The notes below the pieces were generated by a model that did not search any database, had not been told where the DNA came from, and saw only the letters and a list, made by a program, of their open reading frames with translations. DNA of 64,000 bases from Magnetovibrio sp. PR-2 (lineage in GTDB: Bacteria > Pseudomonadota > Alphaproteobacteria > Rhodospirillales > Magnetovibrionaceae): the NCBI RefSeq assembly GCF_036689815.1, contig NZ_JBAHUR010000001.1:62001-126000 (forward strand), given 5' to 3'. The translations under genes were made by a program, and so were the position numbers. Positions 17,059-26,675 of this stretch are shown piece after piece (within the stretch, counting starts at the first letter, position 1; the number at the start of each line of letters is the position of its first letter).

Positions 17059-18714
17059 ATGAGCTCACGTGCCCAACCCCCTCAAACGGCCTTATCACCG
17101 CTGGCTTCCAGTGGCTTTTTGGCGCGATTGCGCCGCGGCGGATTTCAAAGCACGGCGCTCTACCGTTTCACCTTGCGGGGGTCGACACCCAAAGGCGTCA
17201 AGTTTAGCGTGCCCGAACTTTGGCCGGGCGACCCCCAAGCAGGCCGCGCGCTCCTCTCCGGTGCGTTTCGCTTCGAGGACGAAGTGCACACCCTGTCCGC
17301 TGACGGGCACATGCACCAAAACGCCAGCTCGCACTGGCAAGCCTGGTTCCACGGCCATAGCTGGTTGAAAGATATCCGCGCCTTGGGCGGGAACGAAGCC
17401 AACAGTTTTGTTCGCGAACACATGTCCGCCTGGATTGACACCCACACCGACTGGTCGCCCATCGCCTGGCGCGCCGATGTTGTGGCGACACGCCTGATCC
17501 AATGGTGTCAGCATTGGTCGGTTTTGGCGGGCGATCCGCACGACGCGCTGCACACACACCTACGCCAAATCGCTGGGAGGGATGCCCGCCATTTGATGCG
17601 CTCGACACCGCCCAAGCAAGCGGGCTACCGCCGCCTTTTAGCCATCAAAGGCCAAGTGTTTGCGGCGTTTGCCCTGTTGGGCGGCGACGGCCGGATGTCC
17701 CGCGCCCTGCGCCTGTTGGAAGACGAAATCAACGCCCAAGTCTTGCCGGACGGCGGACACATTGAACGCAGCCCGGAACGCTTAAGCGACGTTTTGCGCG
17801 ACCTTTTGGAACTGAAAGCCCTGTTGCACGCGGCAACGGGGGATGTCCCGCGATTTGTGCAAAATGGCATTGACCGCGCGGCGCCGATGTTGCGCTTGTT
17901 GCGCTACCCCGATGGTGGCCTGGCCGTATTTAACGGCGGGCTGGAAGGCGATCCCGTGTGGCTCGACCAGCTTCTGGCGCACACTGATTCCCAAGCCAAA
18001 GCCCCGGTCACAGCCCCCCATATGGGGTATCAAAAACTGCAAGCCGGCGACGTGTGTTTGATGATGGATTGTCAAAAGCCCAATCCGGTCGGTTACCTGC
18101 AACACGCCGGCACGTCAGGCTTTGAACTGTCCATCGCCAAGCTGCGTCTGATCGTGAACTGCGGTGCGCGCAAAGGCCTGAACGATCCTTGGCGCACCGC
18201 GCTGGCCGCCACGGCGGCGCATTCGTGCCTGGCCGTCAACGACAGTTCGTCGTCCACCTTTCATTTGGACGGAACGCTGAAACGCGGACCCAAGTCCATC
18301 ATGTGCGACCGCCAAGACATCGACCAAGGCGCGTTCGTCGAAACAGCGCATGATGGCTATTTGGACACATTCGGGCTCACCCACCAACGTGCCATATTCA
18401 TCGCCGCCCATGGCACGGACGTGCGCGGCGAAGATCGCTTGATTGGCACAGGGGGCGACTATTTCACCTTGCGCTTTCATTTGCACCCGGACGTCAAGGC
18501 ATCACTTTTAGGCGACGGACAAGGTGTTATGTTGCGTTTGGCGGACGACAACGTCTGGCGGTTGCGCACATCGGCGCAAGACGTCAAATTGGAAAGCAGT
18601 GTTTACGCAGGCACCTTGGGCGCCCAACGGCGCAGCGAGCAAATCGTTTTAACCGGGCCTTTATCGGGAAACGGCGCGCTGATCAAATGGGCCATCACGC
18701 GCGAGGGGATTTAA
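17059..18714 (+). CDS. Heparinase II/III family protein
   Basis: 551 aa from ATG 17059 (a TTG at 17023 is in frame; no strong ribosome-binding site marks either). The first part is an alpha-helical toroid-like region (YRFTLRG, WQAWFHGHSWLKDI, LIQWCQHW). The second is a beta-rich heparinase II/III-like domain with HAGTSGFELS, NCGARKGLNDPWRTALAATAAHSCLAVND and a HDGYLDTFGLTHQR stretch carrying a conserved His. No signal peptide is obvious, unlike secreted lyases. Orthologues without known substrate sit between rsmB and purH in many alphaproteobacteria. Presumably acts on a uronic-acid polysaccharide, but this is not shown. Precedes two polysaccharide-synthesis genes. Confidence 0.8.
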   Translation: MSSRAQPPQTALSPLASSGFLARLRRGGFQSTALYRFTLRGSTPKGVKFSVPELWPGDPQAGRALLSGAFRFEDEVHTLSADGHMHQNASSHWQAWFHGHSWLKDIRALGGNEANSFVREHMSAWIDTHTDWSPIAWRADVVATRLIQWCQHWSVLAGDPHDALHTHLRQIAGRDARHLMRSTPPKQAGYRRLLAIKGQVFAAFALLGGDGRMSRALRLLEDEINAQVLPDGGHIERSPERLSDVLRDLLELKALLHAATGDVPRFVQNGIDRAAPMLRLLRYPDGGLAVFNGGLEGDPVWLDQLLAHTDSQAKAPVTAPHMGYQKLQAGDVCLMMDCQKPNPVGYLQHAGTSGFELSIAKLRLIVNCGARKGLNDPWRTALAATAAHSCLAVNDSSSSTFHLDGTLKRGPKSIMCDRQDIDQGAFVETAHDGYLDTFGLTHQRAIFIAAHGTDVRGEDRLIGTGGDYFTLRFHLHPDVKASLLGDGQGVMLRLADDNVWRLRTSAQDVKLESSVYAGTLGAQRRSEQIVLTGPLSGNGALIKWAITREGI

Positions 18715-18727
18715 GGACTAAATTTTC

Positions 18728-19441
18728 ATGAATAAACTGAGTGTGATCATCCCGTGTTACAACGAAGAAGCCACCTTGGCTGAGGTTGTTGCTCAAGTCT
18801 CCCCCGCCGATACGGCTGGGCTGGAGATGGAAATTGTCATTGTGGATGACTGTTCGTCGGACGGCTCGCTCGCCATTGCCCAAGCTCTCGCCGAGGCCGA
18901 TTCCCGTATTCAAGTGTTCCATCACCCCGTCAACCAAGGCAAAGGGGCCGCATTGCGCACCGGATTCGCGTCCGCCACGGGAGAACTGATTATTGTCCAA
19001 GACGCCGACATGGAATACGATCCCAACGACTACGCCCAATTGTTAAAACCGATTTTGGATGGACAAGCCGATATCGTCTACGGCTCGCGCTTTTTGGAAC
19101 GCTCCGCCACTGAGGCCCACTATTTGGCCCACGGCCTCGCCAATCGTTTTTTGACAGGCTTTTCCAATCTGATGACACGCTTAAAACTCACGGATATGGA
19201 GACCTGCTATAAGCTGATCCCCAAAGCTTACCTCGATCAGATCGAAACCCGTGAAAACCGATTTGGAATTGAGCCGGAAATGACCGCCAAGCTTGCACAC
19301 TTGTCCCCTAAACCCCGTTTTGTCGAACGCCCCATTTCTTATCAAAACCGCTCGTACGAAGACGGCAAGAAAATCGGCTGGAAAGACGGCGTCAGCGCCA
19401 TTCGCTGTATTCTTCAATACAATTTGTTTTCCAAATCGTGA
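18728..19441 (+). CDS. Family 2 glycosyltransferase (polyprenyl-phosphate sugar transferase type)
   Basis: 237 aa. A GT-A fold starts KLSVIIPCYNEE, with VDDCSSDGS and the metal-binding QDADMEYDP. The compact single-domain form with HPVNQGKGAALRTGF and IVYGSRF resembles dolichol-phosphate mannosyltransferase-like enzymes that load a sugar on a polyprenyl phosphate. No transmembrane tail. It begins 13 bp after the heparinase-like gene and precedes the epimerase/dehydratase, so the trio likely serves a surface glycan. The sugar is not predictable. Confidence 0.88.
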   Translation: MNKLSVIIPCYNEEATLAEVVAQVSPADTAGLEMEIVIVDDCSSDGSLAIAQALAEADSRIQVFHHPVNQGKGAALRTGFASATGELIIVQDADMEYDPNDYAQLLKPILDGQADIVYGSRFLERSATEAHYLAHGLANRFLTGFSNLMTRLKLTDMETCYKLIPKAYLDQIETRENRFGIEPEMTAKLAHLSPKPRFVERPISYQNRSYEDGKKIGWKDGVSAIRCILQYNLFSKS

Positions 19442-19486
19442 TAGTCTCGCGTCGCATTCCTTAAACATTTGAAATTTACGGCCCCA

Positions 19487-21409
19487 ATGTCTTTTCTGAA
19501 CAGGTACCTGCCAACCAAGTCACGCAACATTGTCGTCTTCGTACACGATGTCATTATGGCAGCTGTATCGTTTGGCATTTCCATGGTTTTGCGTTTGGGC
19601 GATGTTGATAGCGTTTTGGCCAGCCACACGCTGATTCCCGGTACAGTTATCTTCTCCGTCACCGCCGCTCTGGTTTTTTTAAGCCTGCGCATGTACCGCG
19701 GTATTTGGCGCTATGCGTCCATGAACGATCTGTTCAATATGTCGCGCGCGGTGACGCTGCTGATCATCATTTTTTCCGTCGAGATGTTTTTGTTCTTCCG
19801 GCTCGAAGGTGTGCCGCGCTCTGTTCCGGTGATCAACTGGTTCGTGTTGTTGGCGCTGCTGGGGGGGCCGCGTTTTTTATACCGGACCCTCAAAGACCGG
19901 CGCTATGACTGGCATCTCAATCTCAATGCCACTCGCAAAATTCCCGTTTTGTTGGTGGGTGCGGGCGATGCGGCTGAAGTCTTTATTCGCACCGCGCAAC
20001 GCTCGGAAAATTTCTCCTATCGTCCGGTGGGCATTGTTTCCGAATCCCAAAACCGTGTCGGGCGCTTCATGCACAACGTCGAAGTGCTGGGCACGGTCCA
20101 TGATCTTGAAAACGTTGTGGATCAGCTCAAAGATGAAGACCGCCCGCAACGTTTGGTTCTTTCCAAAGACAACATCAAGGGTGCCAGCGTGCGCGAACTG
20201 ATGGATGTCGCACAACAGCGCGGCTTAACCATCGGGCGCATCCCGCGTGTGGATGATTTACACTCGGGCGAAGAACAACAGATGCGGCTGCGCCCCATTG
20301 CCATTGAGGATCTCTTAGGCCGCCCCCAACAACCGCTGGATCGCGACGCCATGGCCGCATTGGTGAAAAACAAGCGGGTCTTGATCACCGGTGCGGGCGG
20401 CTCCATCGGTTCTGAACTGGTACGCCAAGTCGCCGCCATCGGCCCTACCGAATTGGTGTTGGTGGAAAATTCAGAATACGCGCTCTATTTGATCGATCAA
20501 GAGGTGGGCAAAGCCCATGCTGAGCTCACCCGCCATGCCGTGATCGCCGATGTGCGCGAACGTGAGCGCATAGATCATGTGTTCGAACGCTACAAACCCG
20601 AATTGGTGTTTCATGCCGCTGCGCTCAAGCATGTGCCGCTGGTAGAAGACAATCCTTTCGAAGGCATTTTAACCAATGCCCAAGGCTCGCGCATTGTCGC
20701 AGACGCTTGCGAAACCGCCGGGGTCCACATGATGGTGATGATTTCGACCGACAAAGCGGTCAATCCCACCAACATCATGGGGGCGACCAAGCGCATCGCC
20801 GAAACGTACGTACAGGCTTTGGACTTGCGCCGGGGCAGGGATACAGGAACACGGTTTGTCACCGTGCGGTTTGGCAATGTCTTGGGCTCGACCGGGTCCG
20901 TGGTGCCGCTGTTTAAAAAACAGCTGGAAGCCGGTGGGCCCCTCACCGTCACGCACCCGGACATGACACGCTATTTCATGACCATTCACGAAGCGGTCGA
21001 ACTGATTTTACAAGCCTCCGCCATGGGCGGATCGAGCCACGCGACAGACGGCAAGCTGTTTGTCTTGGACATGGGCGAGCCGGTCAAGATCGTCGAGCTG
21101 GCGCGCCAAATGATCCGCTTGGCCGGGCTGGAACCCGATCTTGATATTGAGATCCAGTTCACCGGGACCCGGCCCGGCGAAAAGCTGTTCGAAGAAATTT
21201 TCCATGGCGCAGAGCCCCCGGTACCCACGGACGCACCGGGCATCTTGCTGGCTTCGCCGCGCACCCAGGACGTGGATCATGTCCGCGCCGTCTTGGATAC
21301 ATTGGACACCGCCGCCCGCGCTGAAAATTTGGACGATTTGATGAATGCGCTCAAAGTCTTGGTGCCGGAATATGCACCGCCGCCACAAGATCGACGCGCA
21401 AACGAATAA
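19487..21409 (+). CDS. Membrane-bound nucleotide-sugar epimerase/dehydratase (CapD/WbpM/FlaA1-like)
   Basis: 640 aa from ATG 19487 (TTG 19469 also in frame). The N-terminal part has four hydrophobic segments within residues 15-125, then a first Rossmann-like domain (VLLVGAGDAAEVF) and the catalytic short-chain dehydrogenase domain (VLITGAGGSIGSEL). In the active site MISTDKAVNPTNIMGATKR, the usual Tyr of the Ser-Tyr-Lys triad is Met, which is normal for WbpM/PglF-type 4,6-dehydratases. C-terminal GTRPGEKLFEE is conserved. It makes a UDP-4-keto-6-deoxy sugar at the inner membrane for surface polysaccharide or glycoprotein synthesis. Same-strand neighbour of the GT2 gene. Confidence 0.9.
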   Translation: MSFLNRYLPTKSRNIVVFVHDVIMAAVSFGISMVLRLGDVDSVLASHTLIPGTVIFSVTAALVFLSLRMYRGIWRYASMNDLFNMSRAVTLLIIIFSVEMFLFFRLEGVPRSVPVINWFVLLALLGGPRFLYRTLKDRRYDWHLNLNATRKIPVLLVGAGDAAEVFIRTAQRSENFSYRPVGIVSESQNRVGRFMHNVEVLGTVHDLENVVDQLKDEDRPQRLVLSKDNIKGASVRELMDVAQQRGLTIGRIPRVDDLHSGEEQQMRLRPIAIEDLLGRPQQPLDRDAMAALVKNKRVLITGAGGSIGSELVRQVAAIGPTELVLVENSEYALYLIDQEVGKAHAELTRHAVIADVRERERIDHVFERYKPELVFHAAALKHVPLVEDNPFEGILTNAQGSRIVADACETAGVHMMVMISTDKAVNPTNIMGATKRIAETYVQALDLRRGRDTGTRFVTVRFGNVLGSTGSVVPLFKKQLEAGGPLTVTHPDMTRYFMTIHEAVELILQASAMGGSSHATDGKLFVLDMGEPVKIVELARQMIRLAGLEPDLDIEIQFTGTRPGEKLFEEIFHGAEPPVPTDAPGILLASPRTQDVDHVRAVLDTLDTAARAENLDDLMNALKVLVPEYAPPPQDRRANE

Positions 21410-21529
21410 AATCCCCGCCCATCCCCAGAAAATTGCGCTTTTGTGACGCGGCGGGGCTAGCGTTCGCGCGCTCGGACTGGTATATGGCGAGCACCACTTT
21501 CTCGCCATCCAAATCTGGGGAATCCGTTT

Positions 21530-23098
21530 ATGTCCGAACCCATCCGCCGCGCACTTTTATCCGTTTCCGATAAAACCGGAATTGTCGAATTTGGCCAATT
21601 TCTCGCCGACCAAGGCGCAGAGGTCTTGTCCACCGGCGGCACCGCCAAAATGCTGGCGGACGCCGGTGTTCCGGTGACCGAAGTTTCCGAGCACACGGGC
21701 TTTCCTGAAATTATGGACGGTCGCGTCAAAACGCTGCAACCGTCCATCCACGGCGGCCTTCTGGCGGTGCGCGACAATGCCGAGCACCTGAAGGCCATGG
21801 AAGACCACAACATCGCCCCCATCGATTTGTTGTGCGTGAACCTCTACCCGTTTGAAGAAACCCTGGCCCGTGGCGCGGCCTATGACGACTGTGTCGAAAA
21901 CATCGACATCGGTGGCCCGGCGATGATCCGCGCGGCGGCCAAAAACCACGGCGACGTTACCGTGGTGGTCGAACCTGAAGACTACCAGCGTGTCATGGAC
22001 GAAATGGCTGACAACTCCGGGGCAACCTCCCTGGAAACCCGCAAATTCCTCGCCCAACGCGCCTATGCCCGCACCGCTGCATATGACGCTGCGATCTCTA
22101 CCTGGCTGGCGGATGAAACGGATCAGACTTGGCCGAAGCGTTTGAGCTTCGCCGGTGAGATCAAACAAACCATGCGCTATGGTGAAAACCCCCACCAAGC
22201 GGCCGCGTTCTACGTCAACGGCGACCAACGTCCAGGCGTGGCGACCGCCACCCAGCTCCAAGGCAAAGAGCTCAGCTACAACAACTTAAACGACACCGAC
22301 GCCGCGTTTGAACTGGTTGCAGAGTTCGACCAAACGGCCTGTGCGATTATCAAACACGCCAACCCTTGCGGTGTGGCGCTGGGTGACAGCTTGGTCGACG
22401 CCTACAAAAAAGCTTACGTCACGGACATGGAAAGCGCGTTCGGCGGCATCGTCGCCTTGAACCGTACCTTGGACGGCGAAACGGCGGAAGAAATCACAAA
22501 AATCTTCACCGAAGTCATCATCGCCCCGGATGTGGACGAAGACGCTTTGAAAATTCTGGCCGGTAAAAAGAACCTGCGCGTGCTGACCACGGGCGGCATG
22601 CCCGACCCGACGGCGGGTGGGCGCACGGTGAAAATGCTCGCCGGTGGCTTGCTGGTTCAGGGCCGCGACAACGCCATCATCGATGATCTCAAAGTCGTCA
22701 CCGAAAAAGCCCCGACCGACGCACAACTCACGGACATGAAATTCGCCTACACGGTTGGCAAGCACGTCAAATCCAATGCCATTGTGTATTGCAAAGACGG
22801 ACGCACCGTTGGTGTGGGTGCTGGCCAGATGAGCCGTGTGAACAGCTGCCGCATCGCCGCCTTTCGCGCCGAGCAGGCCGCCAAAGCTCAAGGCGAAGAC
22901 ACCAGCTGGGCCATCGGCTCGGTCGTCGCATCGGACGCGTTCTTCCCGTTTGCCGACGGTTTGTTAGAAGCCGTGGATGCAGGTGCCGTGGCGGCTATTC
23001 AGCCGGGCGGGTCCATGCGTGACGAAGAAGTCATCGAAGCCGCCAACAAAGCGGGCATCGCCATGGTCTTCACCGGCATGCGTCACTTCCGGCACTGA
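21530..23098 (+). CDS. purH: Bifunctional AICAR transformylase / IMP cyclohydrolase
   Basis: 522 aa, standard length. The N-terminal MGS-like IMP cyclohydrolase domain shows [22 protein letters not shown] and [13 protein letters not shown]. The C-terminal AICAR transformylase domain shows [16 protein letters not shown], the KHANPCG catalytic motif and [10 protein letters not shown], and it ends GMRHFRH. It carries out the last two steps of de novo IMP synthesis. It has its own 120-bp upstream gap, so it need not be cotranscribed with the polysaccharide genes. Confidence 0.98.
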   Translation: MSEPIRRALLSVSDKTGIVEFGQFLADQGAEVLSTGGTAKMLADAGVPVTEVSEHTGFPEIMDGRVKTLQPSIHGGLLAVRDNAEHLKAMEDHNIAPIDLLCVNLYPFEETLARGAAYDDCVENIDIGGPAMIRAAAKNHGDVTVVVEPEDYQRVMDEMADNSGATSLETRKFLAQRAYARTAAYDAAISTWLADETDQTWPKRLSFAGEIKQTMRYGENPHQAAAFYVNGDQRPGVATATQLQGKELSYNNLNDTDAAFELVAEFDQTACAIIKHANPCGVALGDSLVDAYKKAYVTDMESAFGGIVALNRTLDGETAEEITKIFTEVIIAPDVDEDALKILAGKKNLRVLTTGGMPDPTAGGRTVKMLAGGLLVQGRDNAIIDDLKVVTEKAPTDAQLTDMKFAYTVGKHVKSNAIVYCKDGRTVGVGAGQMSRVNSCRIAAFRAEQAAKAQGEDTSWAIGSVVASDAFFPFADGLLEAVDAGAVAAIQPGGSMRDEEVIEAANKAGIAMVFTGMRHFRH

Positions 23099-23213
23099 TA
23101 TTGGCCCTCAAGCGCCGGGCGCAAGCCCAGCTTGCTTGGGCTCGCGCATGCGCGCGGCGCACACTTGTACGCTCGTCGGGCCGAAGGCCCTCCCGGTGCA
23201 CAGCGAGGTTTAA

Positions 23214-24077
23214 ATGCACAATCGGTCCGATCACGCCAAAGGCCTGTGGCTTGCCATAGTTGGTATTTTGGTGCTGACACCGGATGCGCTGTTGATCCGC
23301 CTGATTTCTGCTGACGAATGGACCCTGCTGTTTTGGCGGGGTCTTTTCACGTTTGGTGCGCTTACGCTGTTCATCACCGCACACCGGCGCACAAATCCCG
23401 TTCAGGCCTTCACCAGACTGTCACGCAAAGGCGTGCTGGTGGCCTTTTTGTTTGCCGTGAACACATGCCTGTTTGTGGTGTCTATCCGCCACACATCGGT
23501 GGCCAATACCTTAGTGATCCTGTCCACAGCCCCGATCTTCGCCGCCGCCATGTCATCCCTTTTTTTGCGGGAACACGCACCGATGCGTACCTGGTTCACC
23601 GCCGTCATTGGTGTTGTCTGCATCGCTGCGATCATGGGTGAAGGCCTTCAGCGCTCCACCTTCATTGGGGATGGTGCAGCCGTGGGTGTCGCCTTGTTCC
23701 TGGCCGCGATCTTGACGCTATTGCGACGGGGTGATTTGGACACCACCCCCATCGTTGCGTTGGGCGGTTTAATGACAGCCTCGATGATGGTGGCTTTCGC
23801 TGCGCCATTTTCACTGGTCGGTCTGGATTGGGTGTACATGGTCATCCTGGGCGGCGTGGTCATCCCGGTATCGTTCGGCTTAACCACCGAAGCACCAAAA
23901 TATGTACCGTCTGCGGAAGTCAGCCTGATCTTTTTGTTGGAGACCGTCTTAGGCCCTTTTTGGGTATGGCTGGTGATCGGCGAAGAACCGCCGGAACTGA
24001 CGCTCATCGGCGGGGCGATTTTGATTACAGTGTTGGCCGTGCACACGGTCTTGGGCCTTCGGGCCAAGCGCGCTTAG
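23214..24077 (+). CDS. EamA (drug/metabolite) family transporter
   Basis: 287 aa with about ten hydrophobic helices in two homologous halves, the standard EamA/DMT architecture; the second half ends EAPKYVPSAEVSLIFLLETVLGPFWVWL..GEEP, a frequent DMT signature. Inner-membrane exporter or permease of unknown substrate. GAGG lies five bases before the ATG. Its stop overlaps by three bases the stop of the convergent ABC permease. Confidence 0.9.
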   Translation: MHNRSDHAKGLWLAIVGILVLTPDALLIRLISADEWTLLFWRGLFTFGALTLFITAHRRTNPVQAFTRLSRKGVLVAFLFAVNTCLFVVSIRHTSVANTLVILSTAPIFAAAMSSLFLREHAPMRTWFTAVIGVVCIAAIMGEGLQRSTFIGDGAAVGVALFLAAILTLLRRGDLDTTPIVALGGLMTASMMVAFAAPFSLVGLDWVYMVILGGVVIPVSFGLTTEAPKYVPSAEVSLIFLLETVLGPFWVWLVIGEEPPELTLIGGAILITVLAVHTVLGLRAKRA

Positions 24078-25273
24078 CCCAATACAAACATCTTTTCACG
24101 GCGGAACCATTTCGCGGCGAGCAGAAAAATCAAACCTGCGCTCAGCGTCGTTGAAGCCGTCGCACTTAAGACCTGAAGCGCGTCCAGCTCTTGCCCAGAG
24201 ACCAGCTGTGTCAGCAACAACATCTGCCCCAAAATCGGCACCAGTGACGTCACCGCCGAGGGATCGACCGGCGAAAACACCATGACCATGCCCGGCAGTG
24301 CGGGCACCAGGGGCAAAAGGCCCAAATAAATCTGCGCCTCTTTCATGGACCGGGTGATCACGGCGATGGACATCTGCAGCGCCACCGCGATCAGCATTAA
24401 GGGGGCTGCGATGACAAACAGCTCAATAAACACCAACCAATCGGGCGGCGGCACCAATTTGTCGGAACTCATCACCGCCCAGCCCATGAACAAACGAAAT
24501 GCCACCACGTTGACCAGGGCTGTCACGGCGGTAAACACAAACGCCGCGCCGGATTTCGCCAACAACAACACCCAGCGCTCGACAGGCGCCAACAACAACG
24601 GCTCTAGCGAGCCCCGCTCACGCTCGCCCACCGTGGTGTCGATGGCCAAATGCACGCCGCCCAAAAAGATCATGAAGATCATCAAGGGCGGCATCATGTT
24701 GTAAAAAAACACCGCCACATTGGCGTCGCGCGCCACGTTGGTGCGGATGATTTCAACGGACGACGCATACCCCGCATCCAGCCCCGCGGCTAAAGCAATG
24801 GTTTCAGCTTGTTTTCTGTTGTAACCGCGGATGATGTTTCCAAGCCGAATGGTGACCTTCAGATTGTCCACGCGGCCCGTGTTGGTGATGAACTCCACGT
24901 CAAAGTGCTCTTGTCCCTGAGCGGCTTTGGGGATCACCAAAACCACGGGCAAGCGGCCTTCGCGCACGTGTTTCTCTTGAAGCTCACGAGACGCGGTCAC
25001 GGGCTTAAAGCGAACGTTTTGCGATTCCATATACGTTTTCAAACCCGGTGCGAACTCCAGACCCGCCACGGGCACTTCGATAAACTTTTCGCGAAAATCG
25101 CCCTGCAAGGTTTTGCCCGCAAAATACATGGCGCCCCCCACCAATAAGGGGCCCAGCATAGGGTAAATCAGCGCCAACATAATCGAGCGGCGGTCGCGGG
25201 TGTGGTCGATCAGTTCTTTTTTAAAGACACCCCACCAGCGCCAGAACCATCCGGAAGCCGTCGTATCCTTCAT
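24074..25273 (-). CDS. ABC-2 type permease (NatB-like)
   Basis: 399 aa. One transmembrane helix near residues 31-51 is followed by a large extracytoplasmic domain of about 130 residues, then five or six helices in the C-terminal half, with the GERERGSLEPLLLAPV motif typical of NatB/CcmB-like ABC-2 permeases. It pairs with the ATPase just upstream, whose stop overlaps this start (ATGA). Related exporters move sodium, drugs or other small molecules; the substrate here is not evident. Confidence 0.88.
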   Translation of the reverse strand: MKDTTASGWFWRWWGVFKKELIDHTRDRRSIMLALIYPMLGPLLVGGAMYFAGKTLQGDFREKFIEVPVAGLEFAPGLKTYMESQNVRFKPVTASRELQEKHVREGRLPVVLVIPKAAQGQEHFDVEFITNTGRVDNLKVTIRLGNIIRGYNRKQAETIALAAGLDAGYASSVEIIRTNVARDANVAVFFYNMMPPLMIFMIFLGGVHLAIDTTVGERERGSLEPLLLAPVERWVLLLAKSGAAFVFTAVTALVNVVAFRLFMGWAVMSSDKLVPPPDWLVFIELFVIAAPLMLIAVALQMSIAVITRSMKEAQIYLGLLPLVPALPGMVMVFSPVDPSAVTSLVPILGQMLLLTQLVSGQELDALQVLSATASTTLSAGLIFLLAAKWFRREKMFVLG

Positions 25274-26016
25274 GGCGCGGCCTCCTGCTCTTGGGCCGCG
25301 TGTTCGGCCAAGACCTGAACAAACAAATCTTCGATGTTATCAACCCGATTGTCTTGGCAAAGCTGGTCGGGCGTGCCTTCGCACACCACCGCCCCACCCG
25401 CCACAATGACCAAGCGATCGCACAACGCAGAGACCTCGCTCATGATGTGGCTGGACAAGAGGATGCAATGCCCTTGGTCTTTCATCTCGCCGATCAACCC
25501 GCGCACAGCGCGTGAGCTCATCACGTCCAAGCCATTGGTGGGCTCATCCAAAATCAGATTTTTAGGCCGGTGAACCATGGCGCGACCCAACGCGACCTTG
25601 AGCTCTTGCCCACGCGAATAGCCTTTGGCCAAGCGATCTGCGAAGTCTTGCATACCGAGACGCTCAACCAGCTCTTCAATATCATTATCCAAATCCCGGC
25701 CCCGAGCACCGTGCAGGGTGCCGAAATAGTGAATGTGTTCGCGTGCCGTCAGGCGTGGATACAGACCCCGCACATCCGGCAAAACGCCCAACTGGCGTTG
25801 CGCCAACATGCGGTCTTGGGCCACATCGACGCCATCCACCAGCGCCGCGCCCGCGTCCGCTTGCAACAATCCATAGACAATCCGAAATGCTGTGGTCTTG
25901 CCCGCACCGTTGGGACCGATCAATCCGGTCACCTCACCATCATTGGCCGTTAGACTCAGCCCATTTAAAGCCTGAACGGTATCAAAACGTTTTTTCAAAG
26001 CGCGCATTTCGATCAT
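25270..26016 (-). CDS. ABC transporter ATP-binding protein (NatA-like)
   Basis: 248 aa nucleotide-binding subunit: Walker A GPNGAGKTT, Q-loop region YGLLQAD..GVLPD, Walker B LILDEPTNGLD, and the H-loop in LLSSHIMSEV. The signature motif reads YSRGQ in place of LSGGQ, with the final GQ kept. ABC-2 exporters often deviate here (for example YSTGM), so the subunit should still be active. First gene of a two-gene exporter operon, divergent from the response regulator at 26153. Confidence 0.92.
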   Translation of the reverse strand: MIEMRALKKRFDTVQALNGLSLTANDGEVTGLIGPNGAGKTTAFRIVYGLLQADAGAALVDGVDVAQDRMLAQRQLGVLPDVRGLYPRLTAREHIHYFGTLHGARGRDLDNDIEELVERLGMQDFADRLAKGYSRGQELKVALGRAMVHRPKNLILDEPTNGLDVMSSRAVRGLIGEMKDQGHCILLSSHIMSEVSALCDRLVIVAGGAVVCEGTPDQLCQDNRVDNIEDLFVQVLAEHAAQEQEAAP

Positions 26017-26070
26017 GTTGAAAGGTTAACCCCAGAACGAAATCAAATCCATATGATCATTTTATAAAAT

Positions 26071-26086
26071 GGCACGCGGTTTGCTC
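26071..26086 (+). promoter_or_regulatory. Sigma-54 (RpoN) promoter of the response regulator
   Basis: TGGCACGCGGTTTGCT agrees with every defined position of the sigma-54 consensus TGGCACG-N4-TTGCW, including the GG-N10-GC spacing. It lies 66 bp before ATG 26153, predicting a start of transcription near 26097. A sigma-54 promoter needs an enhancer-binding activator; its site is not identified. Confidence 0.8.
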
Positions 26087-26152
26087 TTTCTAGGCTGAGC
26101 TTAGAGCGTAAGAGAATTTGCAAGGGGTTCCTTTGGGGGACCTGGGGGGTAA

Positions 26153-26554
26153 ATGCAGATGGGACGCATTTTGGTCATCGACGACGACCCGGATATCCGG
26201 AGCTTGTTGTCAAAATTTTTCACCGTAAAGGGCCATCTCGTGATGGAGGCCGAAGACGGTGCACATGGCATTGGACTGGCGACGACGAGCCATCCCGATG
26301 TGGTGATTTTGGATATGGAAATGCCGGTTTTGGATGGTTATTCGACTCTCAACATCCTGCGCCATTCCCGCAGAATCCCTCAGGTTCCGGTGGTGGTCCT
26401 GACCGCAAAGACCGACGCCGATTTGCGTTCCGATTGCGAGAACGCTGGATGTACGGACTACATCACCAAGCCGTTTGATATGGACCATCTCCAACAAACG
26501 ATCGATGAAAGGCTTAAGGCAGGCGGGGTGGCATACACCCAGCCACACCTTTGA
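26153..26554 (+). CDS. Single-domain response regulator (CheY-like receiver)
   Basis: 133 aa receiver domain only. The acidic pair is in VIDDDPD (residues 9-14), the phosphoacceptor is Asp54 in VILDMEMP, the conserved Thr is in VVLTAKTD, and Lys106 is in ITKPF. There is no output domain, so it acts through partner binding, as CheY, DivK or Spo0F types do. No kinase is adjacent. It is transcribed alone, from a consensus sigma-54 promoter to a strong terminator, which links it to a sigma-54 process such as motility or nitrogen control. ATG 26159 is an alternative start two codons in. Confidence 0.9.
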   Translation: MQMGRILVIDDDPDIRSLLSKFFTVKGHLVMEAEDGAHGIGLATTSHPDVVILDMEMPVLDGYSTLNILRHSRRIPQVPVVVLTAKTDADLRSDCENAGCTDYITKPFDMDHLQQTIDERLKAGGVAYTQPHL

Positions 26555-26596
26555 ACAGTCCACTCTCGTCCAGGGGTTACCCTAGACGTTTACTTC

Positions 26597-26628
26597 GGGG
26601 TTGGAGCCTAGCTCCAACCCCTTTTTTT
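26597..26628 (+). terminator. Intrinsic terminator of the response regulator gene
   Basis: Perfect 11-bp stem GGGGTTGGAGC/GCTCCAACCCC with loop CTA, followed by seven T. Confidence 0.93.
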
Positions 26629-26675
26629 CCATTTTGCTTCGCAAATTGCGAGGCGTTTTGCTTCATTTCAAAAGC

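Noticed and set aside
23100-23160. Imperfect hairpin (AGCCCA/TGGGCT within GCG arms) after purH
   Set aside because: No T-run and imperfect stem; not enough for a terminator or attenuator call.
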